64,000 bases of DNA, from positions 1 to 64,000 of the forward strand of contig JARKQY010000040.1 in NCBI GenBank assembly GCA_029974635.1, given 5' to 3'. The notes under the pieces were generated by a model, which made no database searches, had not been told where the DNA came from, and saw only the letters and a program-made list of their open reading frames with translations. The stretch comes from Bacillota bacterium. Its GTDB lineage: Bacteria > Bacillota > UBA4882 > UBA8346. A program made the position numbers and the translations under genes. How positions within the stretch are numbered: the first letter of the stretch is position 1; the number at the start of each line of letters is the position of its first letter. Positions 1 through 8,796 of the stretch are shown one piece after another.

Positions 1-726
1 AATTTCTTGCCGCTCTTTTTTTTCCAGGCTGGCTGAAAATTTTAATTGAGCGACCAGATCTTGTTGTAAAATATACTCTAATTGGACCCAGTCCGGGTTA
101 ATTTCCATTTTTTCCAAAATCAGGGCTTTGCCGGGAGAACCTTCACAAAGCAAACTACGGCGGGCTGCCTCTTCTTCATCGAACCCCTTGTTTTGGAGCC
201 ATTGTTTAATTTCGGTGTTTGCAACCGGGAATAAAGTATAAATTTGACAACGGGAACGGATAGTTGGTAAAATACGTTCCGCACGGACTGCGGTAAACAA
301 AAAAATGACCCCCGCCGGCGGTTCTTCCAATAATTTGAGAAAGCTGTTGGCAGCCGCCTCAGTCAACTGCTCGGCTTCTGGAAAGTAAAAAACCTTATAA
401 TTGCCGGAAATAGGCCGTAAATAAGAATTTCGTTGCAATTCCCTTAATTGTTCAATTTTCACTGAATTACCGTTAGGAGTTACTGTAATAAAGTCCGGAT
501 GAGATCCGGCCTTAAAAAGAACACAAGAACGGCACTCACCGCCACATTGAGTTTCCAAGTGATTATTATTGCATAGCAGCCTTTGAGCAAACGCCTTCGC
601 CAAAGTTTTTTTACCGATTCCGGGCGATCCTAAAAAAAGATATGCATGTCCGACTTTTAAATCAGATTGAGCTTTGCTCAACGCCCGTATAACTTCTTTA
701 TGGCCTATTATTTCGGAAAAATCCAT
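1..726 (-). CDS. holB: DNA polymerase III delta-prime subunit, 3' end cut by window edge
   Basis: This is the clamp-loader subunit that, with the DnaX subunits and delta, loads the sliding clamp on DNA. Translating the minus strand from the ATG at 726 gives 242 residues before the window edge. They start MDFSEIIGHKEV and carry a Walker A-like GSPGIGKKT near residue 33, a zinc-type Cys cluster (CGGECRSC) near residues 61-68, and the AAA+ stretch LLEEPPAG. The DnaX-like N-terminal AAA+ fold with this chromosomal position identifies holB. A GGGAGG ribosome binding site lies about six bases upstream of the ATG. It is the last gene of the tmk-darA-yaaR-holB group, the same order as in Bacillus subtilis. 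The C-terminal part is missing only because the window begins here. Confidence 0.93.
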   Translation of the reverse strand, partial: MDFSEIIGHKEVIRALSKAQSDLKVGHAYLFLGSPGIGKKTLAKAFAQRLLCNNNHLETQCGGECRSCVLFKAGSHPDFITVTPNGNSVKIEQLRELQRNSYLRPISGNYKVFYFPEAEQLTEAAANSFLKLLEEPPAGVIFLFTAVRAERILPTIRSRCQIYTLFPVANTEIKQWLQNKGFDEEEAARRSLLCEGSPGKALILEKMEINPDWVQLEYILQQDLVAQLKFSASLEKKERQEI

Positions 727-814
727 TTATCCTCCCAAATAGCTTGAAACCTCAATTGTAATTATATAATAGCCTGTTCGATTATGAAAACTAAAATTAT
801 GACCTTTCATGGCG

Positions 815-1267
815 CTAAACATATAAATCCAGGAGTAATCCCCGTATCTCATCAAGTTTGGCAACCAGGTCGATATGCTTCTTTTCTTTATTTAACAAGG
901 CATCGGTCAATTTTTCGAGTGATTCGTTGATCTTTTTTACCGTCACAAAAACTTTACGGTTGCCACTGCGATCCCAGCGACTTTCTTGATCAAGCGAGTA
1001 GGATTGCTGCAAAGCCTCTTTCATAAAATTTTGTACTAGCTTACGGTAACGTTTGACTCCGGCCGGGGTAATACCCTTTTTTAGTTCCTCACTTTGGGCG
1101 TCAATTTGTTCGAGCAGAGTGGCGCAAATCTCACTCCTCCGTTTAGAATCGGAATTCTGTAGCGCCTCTGAAAATACAGCTTCCCGCACACCCGCGCTTC
1201 CCGGGGATCGTCCCACCGAATCGGCCGGTTGATTTAAAATTTTGGAGCCTGTTGGTTTGATTTCCAA
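815..1267 (-). CDS. yaaR: YaaR family protein (DUF327)
   Basis: A 150-residue cytoplasmic protein of the YaaR/DUF327 family, whose function is not established. It is mostly helical and charged, with a low-complexity N-terminus followed by a helical body containing RKVFVTVKKINESLEKL. The start is a TTG at 1267, chosen because GGAGG sits eight bases upstream and no ATG gives a comparable signal. It lies between darA and holB, the position yaaR occupies in Bacillus subtilis. That synteny supports the name more strongly than any motif does. Confidence 0.8.
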   Translation of the reverse strand: MEIKPTGSKILNQPADSVGRSPGSAGVREAVFSEALQNSDSKRRSEICATLLEQIDAQSEELKKGITPAGVKRYRKLVQNFMKEALQQSYSLDQESRWDRSGNRKVFVTVKKINESLEKLTDALLNKEKKHIDLVAKLDEIRGLLLDLYV

Positions 1268-1306
1268 ATCTTAATCCTCCATTCGGCCAAAATTTACCGG
1301 AAGCAT

Positions 1307-1636
1307 TTAAACTTTAACAAAATCAAGAACATCTACTACAAAGATAGTTGCTCCTCCCACGGAGACTTCAACCGGATTGGGCATATAATTGTTCATCGTC
1401 CGGCCAACCGATTCCATAGGTGTGATCAATTGTTTCCGGGAATGACAGGTATCTTTAATCAATCCAGTCACCTCGGCAACCTTATCATCATCGATGCCAA
1501 CGAGAAGCGTGGTGTTCCCCTGCCGCAGAAACCCACCGGTACTGGCCAGTTTGGTGGCGAAATATCCGTGTTCGGTTAACACTCCTAAAAGTTTGTTCAC
1601 ATCTTGATCTTGAATCATTGCAATAACCAGTCTCAT
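1307..1636 (-). CDS. darA: Cyclic di-AMP receptor (PII-like) DarA/YaaQ
   Basis: A small PII-like signalling protein that binds cyclic di-AMP in Bacillota. The 109 residues from the ATG at 1636 start MRLVIAMIQDQD and include the family-typical FLRQGNTTLLVGIDD and the C-terminal GGATIFVVDV. An upstream ATG at 1657 is in frame but has no ribosome binding site. GGAGGG lies nine bases before the ATG at 1636, and 109 residues is the length of the Bacillus subtilis protein. The gene follows tmk closely and precedes yaaR, as in B. subtilis. Its presence implies that the cell uses c-di-AMP, although no cyclase gene is in this window. Confidence 0.93.
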   Translation of the reverse strand: MRLVIAMIQDQDVNKLLGVLTEHGYFATKLASTGGFLRQGNTTLLVGIDDDKVAEVTGLIKDTCHSRKQLITPMESVGRTMNNYMPNPVEVSVGGATIFVVDVLDFVKV

Positions 1637-1670
1637 CTCAAACATCCCTCCAATCATGGTTTAATGTAAT

Positions 1671-2321
1671 TTAAAGCTTTACATCCAACCGTTTCATTAA
1701 AATCTCGACTATTACCTGATGGATTTCGCCGATGCTCTTATTAGAAGCGTCAATCAGCACAATTCGGGAATTATCTTGAGCCAGTTTACGGTATCCATGC
1801 CGGACCTTCTCATGAAACTGCAGACTGCGGGATTCAATCCGGTCAATTCCCGCCAGACTCACACCAGAACGGCCATGAATCCGCTTTTGACAGAGATTTG
1901 TTTCCATATCCAATAGAAATGTAAGATTCGGCATAAAGTTGCCAACTGCAATCCGGTTGATTTTTTGGATGGTTCTCAGATCCAGCCCCAGACCGTACCC
2001 TTGATAAGCAAGACTCGAATCGATAAACCGTTCACAAATAACCACTTTACCGGCAGCTAAAGCCGGTTTAATGAAACGATTTACGTGTTGAGCGCGTGAA
2101 GCGGCATACAACAGTATTTCAGCCATCTCATCCAATACCTCGCCGTTTGGGTTAAGGATTACTTTTCTTATTTCTTCGGCTAAAGGAGTCCCACCGGGCT
2201 CACGGGTCAAAATTACATCGTATTGCAAATTTATAAGATAATCGCTTATTAACCGGGCTTGGGTAGATTTGCCGCAGCCATCGGCTCCTTCCAAGGTTAT
2301 AAAAAATCCTGACTTATTCAT
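1671..2321 (-). CDS. tmk: Thymidylate kinase
   Basis: Phosphorylates dTMP to dTDP for DNA synthesis in the cytoplasm. The 216-residue protein has the P-loop EGADGCGKSTQ near residue 11, the DRX-type TREPGGTPLAEEIR segment near residue 40, and ERFIDSSLAYQGYG near residue 97, all typical of Tmk. Length is normal for the family. A GGAGA site precedes the ATG. The gene begins about 125 bases downstream of the decarboxylase gene and is followed 34 bases later by darA, as in Bacillus subtilis. Confidence 0.96.
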   Translation of the reverse strand: MNKSGFFITLEGADGCGKSTQARLISDYLINLQYDVILTREPGGTPLAEEIRKVILNPNGEVLDEMAEILLYAASRAQHVNRFIKPALAAGKVVICERFIDSSLAYQGYGLGLDLRTIQKINRIAVGNFMPNLTFLLDMETNLCQKRIHGRSGVSLAGIDRIESRSLQFHEKVRHGYRKLAQDNSRIVLIDASNKSIGEIHQVIVEILMKRLDVKL

Positions 2322-2356
2322 TTCATCTCCTATATATGCGCTTCTTGCTGTTCTAT

Positions 2357-2428
2357 ATATATTTATCCTTAAAAGTTTGTATAAAACAAACTTTGGGGAT
2401 AATTTTATATTATAGTTCCACTACAATA
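2357..2428. repeat. Dispersed intergenic element, copy A, with an 8-bp inverted repeat
   Basis: The gap between the decarboxylase and tmk holds AAAGTTTG (2372-2379) and its exact complement CAAACTTT (2387-2394). GGGGATAATTTTA follows directly, and CTACAATA lies at 2421-2428. The same arrangement recurs at 49121-49197, and its core recurs in reverse at 8797-8858. On the minus strand the hairpin could end transcription after the decarboxylase gene, which would make it a terminator rather than a mobile element. Confidence 0.55.
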
Positions 2429-2446
2429 GTTGTAAAGTAGGCGGAA

Positions 2447-3880
2447 CTAAAAAGAATTGACACGGATGGTTCCATCCGGATTAAGACCGCGCACCAGCCC
2501 CTGATCTTTCAGAATAGCTTGAATGTACTGAATTTCATCCGGCCGTATTAATTCCCCGGGAGCAATCAGAGGGATTCCGGGAGGATAGGGGGAAATAACA
2601 GCGGCAGAGATCCGGCCGGCGGCTTGTTCTAATGGAACTTCCATAGCCGGTCCCATCCAAGCGTCCCGAGGCCGCATGACCAGCGGAGGAATCGAAGACG
2701 GTGGACCCTGCCCCATGACTTTTCCCTGCACTATTTTGGAACCCGAGAGTTCTCTAAGAGCGGCCTCAAGTTTCCGCAGATCCTTTTTCGCTTGCCAGGG
2801 CGCTATAAAAAAAACTACTTGGGTCAAATCGGCATATTCAGCTTGAATCCCATATTTTTTCCGTAAAATGGTTTCGGCTTGATATCCTGTTAAACCTAAT
2901 TCTCCAAACTGTATACTCAATTTCCAGGGATCAACCACCTGGTTTGGATCATTTACGGCTAAGACCGCTCCGGAAAAAACCTTGATTCCGGGTAGACCGG
3001 TGATCTTTTGACAGAATTCCTGAATAAGCGGTAAATTGGTCCGAAACAACTGCGACCCTCGCAACGCTAACCAACACCGGTTGGAATCCAACGAAGCTAA
3101 CAAAATATAAGAAGGGCTGGTTGTTGTCACCAGATCCAATCCACACTTCAAATATGCTCGGTTTACCCTATTCCCTTTAAGATGAAGGATACCAGTTTGG
3201 GTAAATGAACCGAATATTTTATGGGTGCCCTGTACCCAAATATCAGCGGTATTGAATGCATCATATCCGGGAAACCCCATCCAGTCGAAATGGCCACCAT
3301 GCGCCTCATCGACAAATAAGATGCGATTCCCAATCATCTTGCGGAAAGATTCCAGACCTCCGGCAATTCCCTGATAACTGGGATTGGTAATGATTAAACC
3401 TTTAAAATGAGGTGCTTCCTCAATTTTATTTTTTAAAGCATCCGGATGAATCCCAATGGATATATTCCATTCCGTTAGAAACCGCGTTTCGATATATAAA
3501 GGATCAAGGTCTGCCAAAATAAGTCCGTGAATTATTGAAGTGTGACAGTTACGCCCGATTAAAACCTTATCGCCGGGTGAAAAAGCCCCCAGTATACCAC
3601 CGATATTTCCCTGGGAAGCTCCCTGGGTAAGAAAAAAGGCGTAATCGGATTTATAAAACTCAGCCGCCAGCACCTCCGCTTTTTCCAAAGAACCCGCCCA
3701 GTCCCATGAGGATATTTCAGTTAAATCAAAGCTAGAAGGAAATTTTAGCCGTTTCCATTGGGCTGCTAAACCTCGTCCAGCCTTATGCCCCGGGGTATGA
3801 AATGAAATTAACGGTTGGCGACAGTATTTGAGCAATTCCTCAAAAAGTGGAGCCCGGGTCTGCGAAAAATTCAACTCCAT
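2447..3880 (-). CDS. Orn/Lys/Arg decarboxylase family protein (YaaO/SpeA-like)
   Basis: A PLP-dependent fold-type I enzyme that probably decarboxylates lysine, arginine or ornithine to a polyamine precursor. The substrate cannot be read from sequence. The 477-residue protein starts with the family signature SFHTPGHKAGRG near residue 27. It has the PLP-binding DEAHGGHFDW near residue 191 and the Schiff-base lysine motif GTHKIFGSFTQTG near residue 218. It is the short bacterial form without the N-terminal receiver-like wing domain of the enterobacterial enzymes. It occupies the position of yaaO, just upstream of tmk, as in Bacillus subtilis. Confidence 0.9.
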   Translation of the reverse strand: MELNFSQTRAPLFEELLKYCRQPLISFHTPGHKAGRGLAAQWKRLKFPSSFDLTEISSWDWAGSLEKAEVLAAEFYKSDYAFFLTQGASQGNIGGILGAFSPGDKVLIGRNCHTSIIHGLILADLDPLYIETRFLTEWNISIGIHPDALKNKIEEAPHFKGLIITNPSYQGIAGGLESFRKMIGNRILFVDEAHGGHFDWMGFPGYDAFNTADIWVQGTHKIFGSFTQTGILHLKGNRVNRAYLKCGLDLVTTTSPSYILLASLDSNRCWLALRGSQLFRTNLPLIQEFCQKITGLPGIKVFSGAVLAVNDPNQVVDPWKLSIQFGELGLTGYQAETILRKKYGIQAEYADLTQVVFFIAPWQAKKDLRKLEAALRELSGSKIVQGKVMGQGPPSSIPPLVMRPRDAWMGPAMEVPLEQAAGRISAAVISPYPPGIPLIAPGELIRPDEIQYIQAILKDQGLVRGLNPDGTIRVNSF

Positions 3881-4026
3881 GAAAACTCTAATTCGACAAA
3901 ATTTACCGACTTTCCTCTTTTAAGACTTCCCAGGGAAATCCTTGGTTACTTTCTGTGGCTAAAAATCAAAAAGACAGCTATCTCCTAAAATAACTGCCTG
4001 AATAATGATTCACCATGTTCAACTGT

Positions 4027-4233
4027 TTAATCTTCGTCGCTGAGATCGATTTTTATTGTCTCCCAAAATTTGCGGCATACGCTAATCCAATGCTGATAAT
4101 CCAGTTCGTTAATATTGGTGTGTATTAATTTACCCTCGCAATCGGGACATAAATACTGGCCGTAAATATTTAATCCATCCGGAATCGAACTTCCGCATCC
4201 AAAACAAACCAAGGTAGCACGTGTCTGCATCAT
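4027..4233 (-). CDS. gin: Anti-sigma-G factor Gin (CsfB) family zinc protein
   Basis: A 68-residue protein with two zinc-ribbon pairs, Cys10-x2-Cys13 and Cys29-x2-Cys32, followed by a helical tail. The pattern CFGCGSSIPDG then LCPDCEGKL matches the Gin/CsfB family. In Bacillus subtilis this protein binds and inhibits sigma-G (and sigma-E) during spore development. The location between bofA and the yaaO-tmk genes is the csfB position in B. subtilis. Two adjacent ATG codons are possible starts. The family assignment rests on the Cys pattern, size and synteny; its inhibitory activity here is inferred. Confidence 0.85.
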   Translation of the reverse strand: MMQTRATLVCFGCGSSIPDGLNIYGQYLCPDCEGKLIHTNINELDYQHWISVCRKFWETIKIDLSDED

Positions 4234-4340
4234 AGCATTACCTCCGCCTTGCCTAAGGTTTTTTCCCTATTTTACTGTATGCCTTTCGCAAGGTAATCGT
4301 GTCTGTCCTGGTTTGGAAATCTATTACTGGTTTAAGAAAT

Positions 4341-4607
4341 TCAAACTTGAATCCAATATCGCATCACGAGTAGCGATATGAATCCAGGCAGCCCCAATAA
4401 CCCGGTAAACAAAGAATTAAAAGGATTCAAAGGGATTTCGATTTTCCATAAGGTTCCAATAAAGTTAAAAAGATAGATTCCCAAAGCTCCCAACGCACCC
4501 TGAAATAAAAAGGTGAACAGGATGAATAATGGCTTCCAAAAACTCCTTCCCAAAACATAAAGCAAACCTAAAACTGCTAAGTAAGTTAATATTAAACCGG
4601 TTGACAT
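4341..4607 (-). CDS. bofA: Pro-sigma-K processing inhibitor BofA family
   Basis: An 88-residue membrane protein with two or three hydrophobic helices and a short conserved C-terminal part (NPFNSLFTGLLGLPG). This is the pattern of BofA, which holds the SpoIVFB protease inactive in the outer forespore membrane of Bacillus subtilis until engulfment signals arrive. It lies between yaaL and gin, as in B. subtilis. GAGGAGGG precedes the ATG. A perfect 10-bp palindrome sits just upstream (4634-4656). Confidence 0.88.
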   Translation of the reverse strand: MSTGLILTYLAVLGLLYVLGRSFWKPLFILFTFLFQGALGALGIYLFNFIGTLWKIEIPLNPFNSLFTGLLGLPGFISLLVMRYWIQV

Positions 4608-4633
4608 TTGTTTCCCTCCTCTTTCAAACTCTC

Positions 4634-4656
4634 CGGATACTCCATTGGAGTATCCG
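4634..4656. promoter_or_regulatory. Perfect palindrome upstream of bofA
   Basis: Ten bases (CGGATACTCC) and their exact complement are separated by three bases. The element lies 27 bases before the bofA start and about 90 bases after yaaL. No run of T follows on the minus strand, so it is not a standard terminator. It could be an operator or a 5' leader hairpin. Confidence 0.55.
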
Positions 4657-4743
4657 CTTCTATAGAATTTTATTGAAAAAGGAGTTGTTTTAGACCCGCA
4701 TTGTTTGGTCTTTGAATTAAAAAGCTGCTTGTAGAAATCCGGT

Positions 4744-5040
4744 TTAGCCCAAACGGTAACCTTCGATATTTATGCCCTCTTCCCGGGCTTGTTTTAGTAG
4801 ATAGGTATATTTTTTTTCGGTAGCCCCCATATAAAAAACTGCATGGTCAATTAAGTCGGGATCGTTCACGCAATTGAAATATAATTTGGCATATTTCCAT
4901 TCGCGGCAAGCCATTTCCAGATTTTGAAGCAAATCCGGATTCGGTTGTTGTTGGTCATTGCTCAAACTAAAAATTTCGGCAACACCGGCCCAAAATCCTC
5001 GCCAGCCTGTCTTGCGCTTTTTTTGAACATTTGAATGCAT
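4744..5040 (-). CDS. yaaL: YaaL family protein (DUF2508)
   Basis: A small protein of the YaaL/DUF2508 family, function unknown, found between recR and bofA in sporulating Bacillota. The open frame reaches back to 5190, but I start it at the ATG at 5040. GGAGG lies seven bases upstream there, the 98-residue length is close to the family size, and the preceding 50 codons do not look coding. The conserved region is the C-terminal half, with LEMACREWKYAKLYFNCV and LIDHAVFYMGATEKKY, predicted helical. Confidence 0.85.
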   Translation of the reverse strand: MHSNVQKKRKTGWRGFWAGVAEIFSLSNDQQQPNPDLLQNLEMACREWKYAKLYFNCVNDPDLIDHAVFYMGATEKKYTYLLKQAREEGINIEGYRLG

Positions 5041-5227
5041 CCGTCTTCCTCCACGCGAAAATCTTGCATAATTATCCTGATGATAATTATGAATTATAGC
5101 CCCGCTATAATAGGGATCATCATTTGAATAATAGAAGTATGATCCGCTGGAGGAAATTTTATGCACTAAAAACCGCATCCGGTTTACCATCTTCTGCTAT
5201 AATGCGAAGAAATTGGCCGGACGCATG

Positions 5228-5824
5228 TTAAATTTCGGTACGGCCCTCAAACGCCTTGCCCAGAGTCACTTCATCAGCGTATTCCAAATCTCCGCCAACC
5301 GGCAAGCCTCTTGCCAGACGGGTGATTTTTAGCTCTAAGGGCTTTATAATCTTGTTTAGATAAAGAGCAGTAGCTTCTCCCTCAATATTGGGATTTGTTG
5401 CAATGATTATTTCCGTAAAGGTATTACTGGCAAGCCGCACTAACAATTCCTTGATTCGTAAATCCTCTGGGCCTACTCCGTCCAAAGGCGAGATCGCTCC
5501 TCCCAAAACATGATATAGCCCTTTATAGACCTTTGTTTTTTCCATGGCTATAACATCTTTCGACTCCTCAACGATGCAAAGCAATGATTGATCACGGTTC
5601 CGTCGGCTACAAATCCCGCAGGGTGAACTTTCTGTCAAATGCCCGCATTCTGAACAAAAAGTAATTTTTAATTTGGCTTCCAACAGACTTTCCGCTAATT
5701 TGCTAATTTCTTCTTGAGGTTGCCCCAGGATATAAAAAGCAAGCCGTTGAGCGGTCTTCGGCCCGATACCCGGAAGCTTCGAAAGTTCATGAATCAAGCG
5801 GGACATAGGTTGAGGGTACAACAT
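5228..5824 (-). CDS. recR: Recombination mediator protein RecR
   Basis: RecR works with RecO (and RecF) to load RecA at single-stranded gaps. The 198-residue protein has the N-terminal helix-hairpin-helix segment LSKLPGIGPKTAQRLAF, a four-cysteine zinc motif (CSECGHL then CGICSRR) around residues 57-72, and a Toprim domain beginning LLCIVEESKDVIAMEKT. Length equals the family norm. The ATG is three bases from the ybaB stop codon, so the two are probably translationally coupled. Together with dnaX and ybaB it forms the widespread dnaX-ybaB-recR operon. Confidence 0.97.
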   Translation of the reverse strand: MLYPQPMSRLIHELSKLPGIGPKTAQRLAFYILGQPQEEISKLAESLLEAKLKITFCSECGHLTESSPCGICSRRNRDQSLLCIVEESKDVIAMEKTKVYKGLYHVLGGAISPLDGVGPEDLRIKELLVRLASNTFTEIIIATNPNIEGEATALYLNKIIKPLELKITRLARGLPVGGDLEYADEVTLGKAFEGRTEI

Positions 5825-5827
5825 TAC

Positions 5828-6151
5828 TTAAAAAAGCCCCGGTAGCCCTGGGATATTCAATTTTCCGGTTACTTTTGCCATTTCGGAAGCGGCCATATCC
5901 TGAGCATTTTTAACACCTTCATTGACGGCTGCGATGATTAGATCCTGCAACATGTCCACATCATCCCCATTTATCACTTCAGGATCAATCTCAATCTTTT
6001 GTAGCTGTAATTTTCCGGAAACTTCAACCTTTACTGCGCCGCCGCCGGCGGAAGCGGTAACGATTTTTGTCTCTAGTTCCTCTTGAACTCTTGCCAAATC
6101 GGCCTGCATTTTTTGCATCTGTTTCATCGCCTGTTGCATATTCGGCATCAT
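5828..6151 (-). CDS. ybaB: YbaB/EbfC family nucleoid-associated protein
   Basis: A small DNA-binding protein of the YbaB/EbfC family, 107 residues. The N-terminal helix is rich in Met and Gln (MQQAMKQMQKMQADLARVQ). A beta region (KVEVSGKLQLQKIEID) and a C-terminal helix (LIIAAVNEGVKNAQ) follow, with the usual Gly-rich end. The frame extends upstream, but the ATG at 6151 has GGAGG nine bases before it and fits the family length. That site is inside the end of dnaX, four bases away, so the genes are co-transcribed. Confidence 0.95.
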   Translation of the reverse strand: MMPNMQQAMKQMQKMQADLARVQEELETKIVTASAGGGAVKVEVSGKLQLQKIEIDPEVINGDDVDMLQDLIIAAVNEGVKNAQDMAASEMAKVTGKLNIPGLPGLF

Positions 6152-6155
6152 TGGA

Positions 6156-7748
6156 TTATTCCTCCTTTTGTAATGGTCTGACTTCTCCTCCAAACAATCT
6201 AACCGCCTCATTCAATGGACTCGGGGTTTCTTCCGTCCGGATTTTGGCTTCGGCCTCATCTGGCATGGGAATACAGGATAAACAAATTTTTTTGCCGCAG
6301 GTTTCTTGAATCACGCTCTCCAGCAATTCCTTATTTTGCGGTAACATTAGGTTTTCCAAATGAAACTTTAACTGCGGCGGTAACCCCACCACCAAAAGAT
6401 CACCATTAAAACTCACCGGCTTACCTTCTTGAATTAAGGCGGCCAGGGTTCTTTTTTTCTTTTTAACCGCTTCTAAAAATTCGGGCCATTGTGCAAATTC
6501 GGTTTGCGGATTACCTTTCGCCAGATTTATTGCTGGTGAAATTGGAATATCCGGCGATTTGGAAGTTGTTACGCTTAATCCGGCTGATTTCGCCGGTTCG
6601 GCCTCCGCCGAGTTCATTCTTGATCTAGGTTGTAGCTGTCCTTGTAGTAATTTCTCCAGTTTGGCCACTCGTGTTTCAAGATCGTTGCCGGATGCTTGAA
6701 CTGTTGTTAACTTGATAAAAGCCAATTCAAGCGGTAAAGAACTCTGTAAACTCCTTTTCACCTCATTATTAGCCGCCGCTAATATCTCAATTATGTGAAT
6801 AATATCCTCGGTTGAAAAATCATTTTCCAAATTATCTTTTTCCTTAAGGTCCGTTGTCAGCCCATTGAGCAATTGCTTCCGGAAATGAATGATCAAGCTC
6901 CGGCCAAACTGAAACAAATCCTTGCCATCAGCCGCCACATTGCCTAATATGGTTAAAGCTTCCCGGGTATCCCGCTTGCGAATGGAGTCGGAAATCCGGA
7001 GAATAATTTCATCATCAATCAAGCCCAATATGGCCCGCACATCGGATTCCTTAAGGATATCCTCGCGATGGGCCAGGGCTTGTTCCAACAAACTGATGGC
7101 ATCCCGCATTCCGCCTTCCGAATGTTCCGCAATTAATCGTAAAGCATTATCTTCAGCTACAACCCCCTCCGACTCCAATATTTGTAAAAGACGGCCGGTA
7201 ATCTCACTGGTCGTAAACCGTTTAAAATCAAACCGTTGGCACCGGGAAAGAATGGTGGGAGGGATTTTATGAACCTCGGTAGTTGCCAAAATAAAAACAA
7301 CAAACTTTGGGGGTTCCTCCAAGGTCTTCAACAAAGCATTAAAAGCTTCGGCGGTTAACATATGAACCTCATCGATGATGTAAATTTTATATTTTCCCTC
7401 TGCGGGAGCGAATTTCACTTTTTCCCGCAAGTCCCGGATTTCGTCAATGCCCCGGTTGGAGGCGCCATCAATCTCTAGTACGTCAAGAAATGTGCCTTCG
7501 TTGATCCGGGTACAGCAAGAGCATTCATCACACGGTTGAAAGCCCTTCGGGGATTCACAATTAAGAGCTTTGGCGAATATTTTGGCGGTGCTAGTTTTGC
7601 CTGTTCCTCTGGGTCCCGTAAAAAGATATGCGTGGGCTACCCGGTTCGCTTCGATGGCGTTGGATAAAGTAGTCACTACATGGCTTTGGCCGACAAAATC
7701 ATTGAAATCCCGCGGCCGCCATCGCCGGTAAAGGGTTTGATAATCCAT
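6156..7748 (-). CDS. dnaX: DNA polymerase III subunits gamma/tau
   Basis: The clamp-loader ATPase that organises the replisome. The 530-residue protein starts YQTLYRRWRPRDFNDFVGQ, has Walker A GPRGTGKTS near residue 45, a four-Cys zinc motif (CDECSCC) near residues 73-79, Walker B IIDEVHML near residue 120 and sensor ILATTEVHKIPPTI near residue 152. After about residue 360 come the less conserved tau region and a linker. GGGAGGAAGC precedes the ATG. I saw no obvious slippery frameshift signal for a separate gamma form, but did not examine this exhaustively. Confidence 0.97.
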   Translation of the reverse strand: MDYQTLYRRWRPRDFNDFVGQSHVVTTLSNAIEANRVAHAYLFTGPRGTGKTSTAKIFAKALNCESPKGFQPCDECSCCTRINEGTFLDVLEIDGASNRGIDEIRDLREKVKFAPAEGKYKIYIIDEVHMLTAEAFNALLKTLEEPPKFVVFILATTEVHKIPPTILSRCQRFDFKRFTTSEITGRLLQILESEGVVAEDNALRLIAEHSEGGMRDAISLLEQALAHREDILKESDVRAILGLIDDEIILRISDSIRKRDTREALTILGNVAADGKDLFQFGRSLIIHFRKQLLNGLTTDLKEKDNLENDFSTEDIIHIIEILAAANNEVKRSLQSSLPLELAFIKLTTVQASGNDLETRVAKLEKLLQGQLQPRSRMNSAEAEPAKSAGLSVTTSKSPDIPISPAINLAKGNPQTEFAQWPEFLEAVKKKKRTLAALIQEGKPVSFNGDLLVVGLPPQLKFHLENLMLPQNKELLESVIQETCGKKICLSCIPMPDEAEAKIRTEETPSPLNEAVRLFGGEVRPLQKEE

Positions 7749-7859
7749 TGCTTCCTCCCAAAGTTAATAATCATTTTTTTATTCGCGATTGCCATTTAAA
7801 CTCCTTTGCGGTTTCCAATGATTATTAAAAAATGGGGAGATAATAAGTTCTTCTTGAAA

Positions 7860-8756
7860 TTACCAAACTCCCAGACAAATCAACAGACCTGTAAAAAAAT
7901 GCAGTCCGATATTTCCAATCATGGCAGGTATCAACTCGGCAACTTTCCCTTTAAACCGCCATATTTTCAGCAGAATCCAGACTGCCAGCGGAATTGTTAT
8001 ATAGGAAAAAAGGATCTTCACCGGAAAAATACCGTTCACTACACCAGCAAGTACTGTAAAATAGGCCAGACTGATAATCCCAAGATATATCCAAACAGCC
8101 CGCCTGACATCTCCGGTCCGCACAACCCAATTTCGTTTCCCTACGGCACGGTCCGCTTCCAGATCCGGAAATTCATTTAGGACCAAAATCCCCATAATTA
8201 ACAGGCCCACAGGTATTCCGGCCAAAAAAGCAACCCAGCTCAAATGGTTGGACTGGACCAAATAACTGCCTAAAACCGCAAAAGGTCCGAAAGCTAAGCC
8301 CACTGCCAGTTCACCCCAGCCCCGACCCATTCCGAAAGTCAAGGTGGCACTATATGCTACTCCCAATATTATACCGATTGTTCCAATCCCGAGTATTATA
8401 AGATTACCGGAATTGACGGCCAAGAAAACTGTGATGCAGAGGCCGATGGCATAGGCAACTATTGCGGCTCTCAAATATATTTGCCGGGGCAAAACGCCTT
8501 CCTGGATCAAACGGCTCCCGCCGCTAAACGGAGTAACCGACTGATTGATGGGATCGCTGCCCGTAGCATCATAATAATCATTTAACAGATTTGACCCGGC
8601 ATGATGGGCAATCACCAACATTAAAGTCAAAATTAATCCCTGTATATCGAAAAACCCTTCCCGGTGGCTTAACGCAGCCCCTACCATAACCGGTATAACC
8701 GATGCCGTGAAAAAAGGTGCCCTCATTGCCTTTAACCAAAGCAAAACTATTTTCAA
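7860..8756 (-). CDS. UbiA family prenyltransferase (MenA-like)
   Basis: An integral membrane enzyme of the UbiA superfamily, which joins a polyprenyl chain to an aromatic or other acceptor. The 298-residue protein is hydrophobic with about eight or nine membrane helices. It shows both Asp-rich metal sites: NLLNDYYDATGSD near residue 57, and a second, NEFPDLEADRAVGKRNW, near residue 194. The first motif resembles MenA (1,4-dihydroxy-2-naphthoate prenyltransferase), but no menaquinone gene is nearby, so the acceptor remains open. A repeated element (8797-8858) lies just upstream. Confidence 0.85.
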   Translation of the reverse strand: MKIVLLWLKAMRAPFFTASVIPVMVGAALSHREGFFDIQGLILTLMLVIAHHAGSNLLNDYYDATGSDPINQSVTPFSGGSRLIQEGVLPRQIYLRAAIVAYAIGLCITVFLAVNSGNLIILGIGTIGIILGVAYSATLTFGMGRGWGELAVGLAFGPFAVLGSYLVQSNHLSWVAFLAGIPVGLLIMGILVLNEFPDLEADRAVGKRNWVVRTGDVRRAVWIYLGIISLAYFTVLAGVVNGIFPVKILFSYITIPLAVWILLKIWRFKGKVAELIPAMIGNIGLHFFTGLLICLGVW

Positions 8757-8796
8757 ATCGATCCCCCGCTGTTCTTGTTTATTTTTCGTTGTAACT

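Noticed and set aside
5041-5190. A 50-codon N-terminal extension of yaaL
   Set aside because: It has no ribosome binding site, an odd composition, and would make the protein much longer than its family.
7806-8180. Plus-strand 124-codon frame overlapping the UbiA-family gene
   Set aside because: It is antisense to a clear membrane enzyme, low in complexity, and has no start signal.
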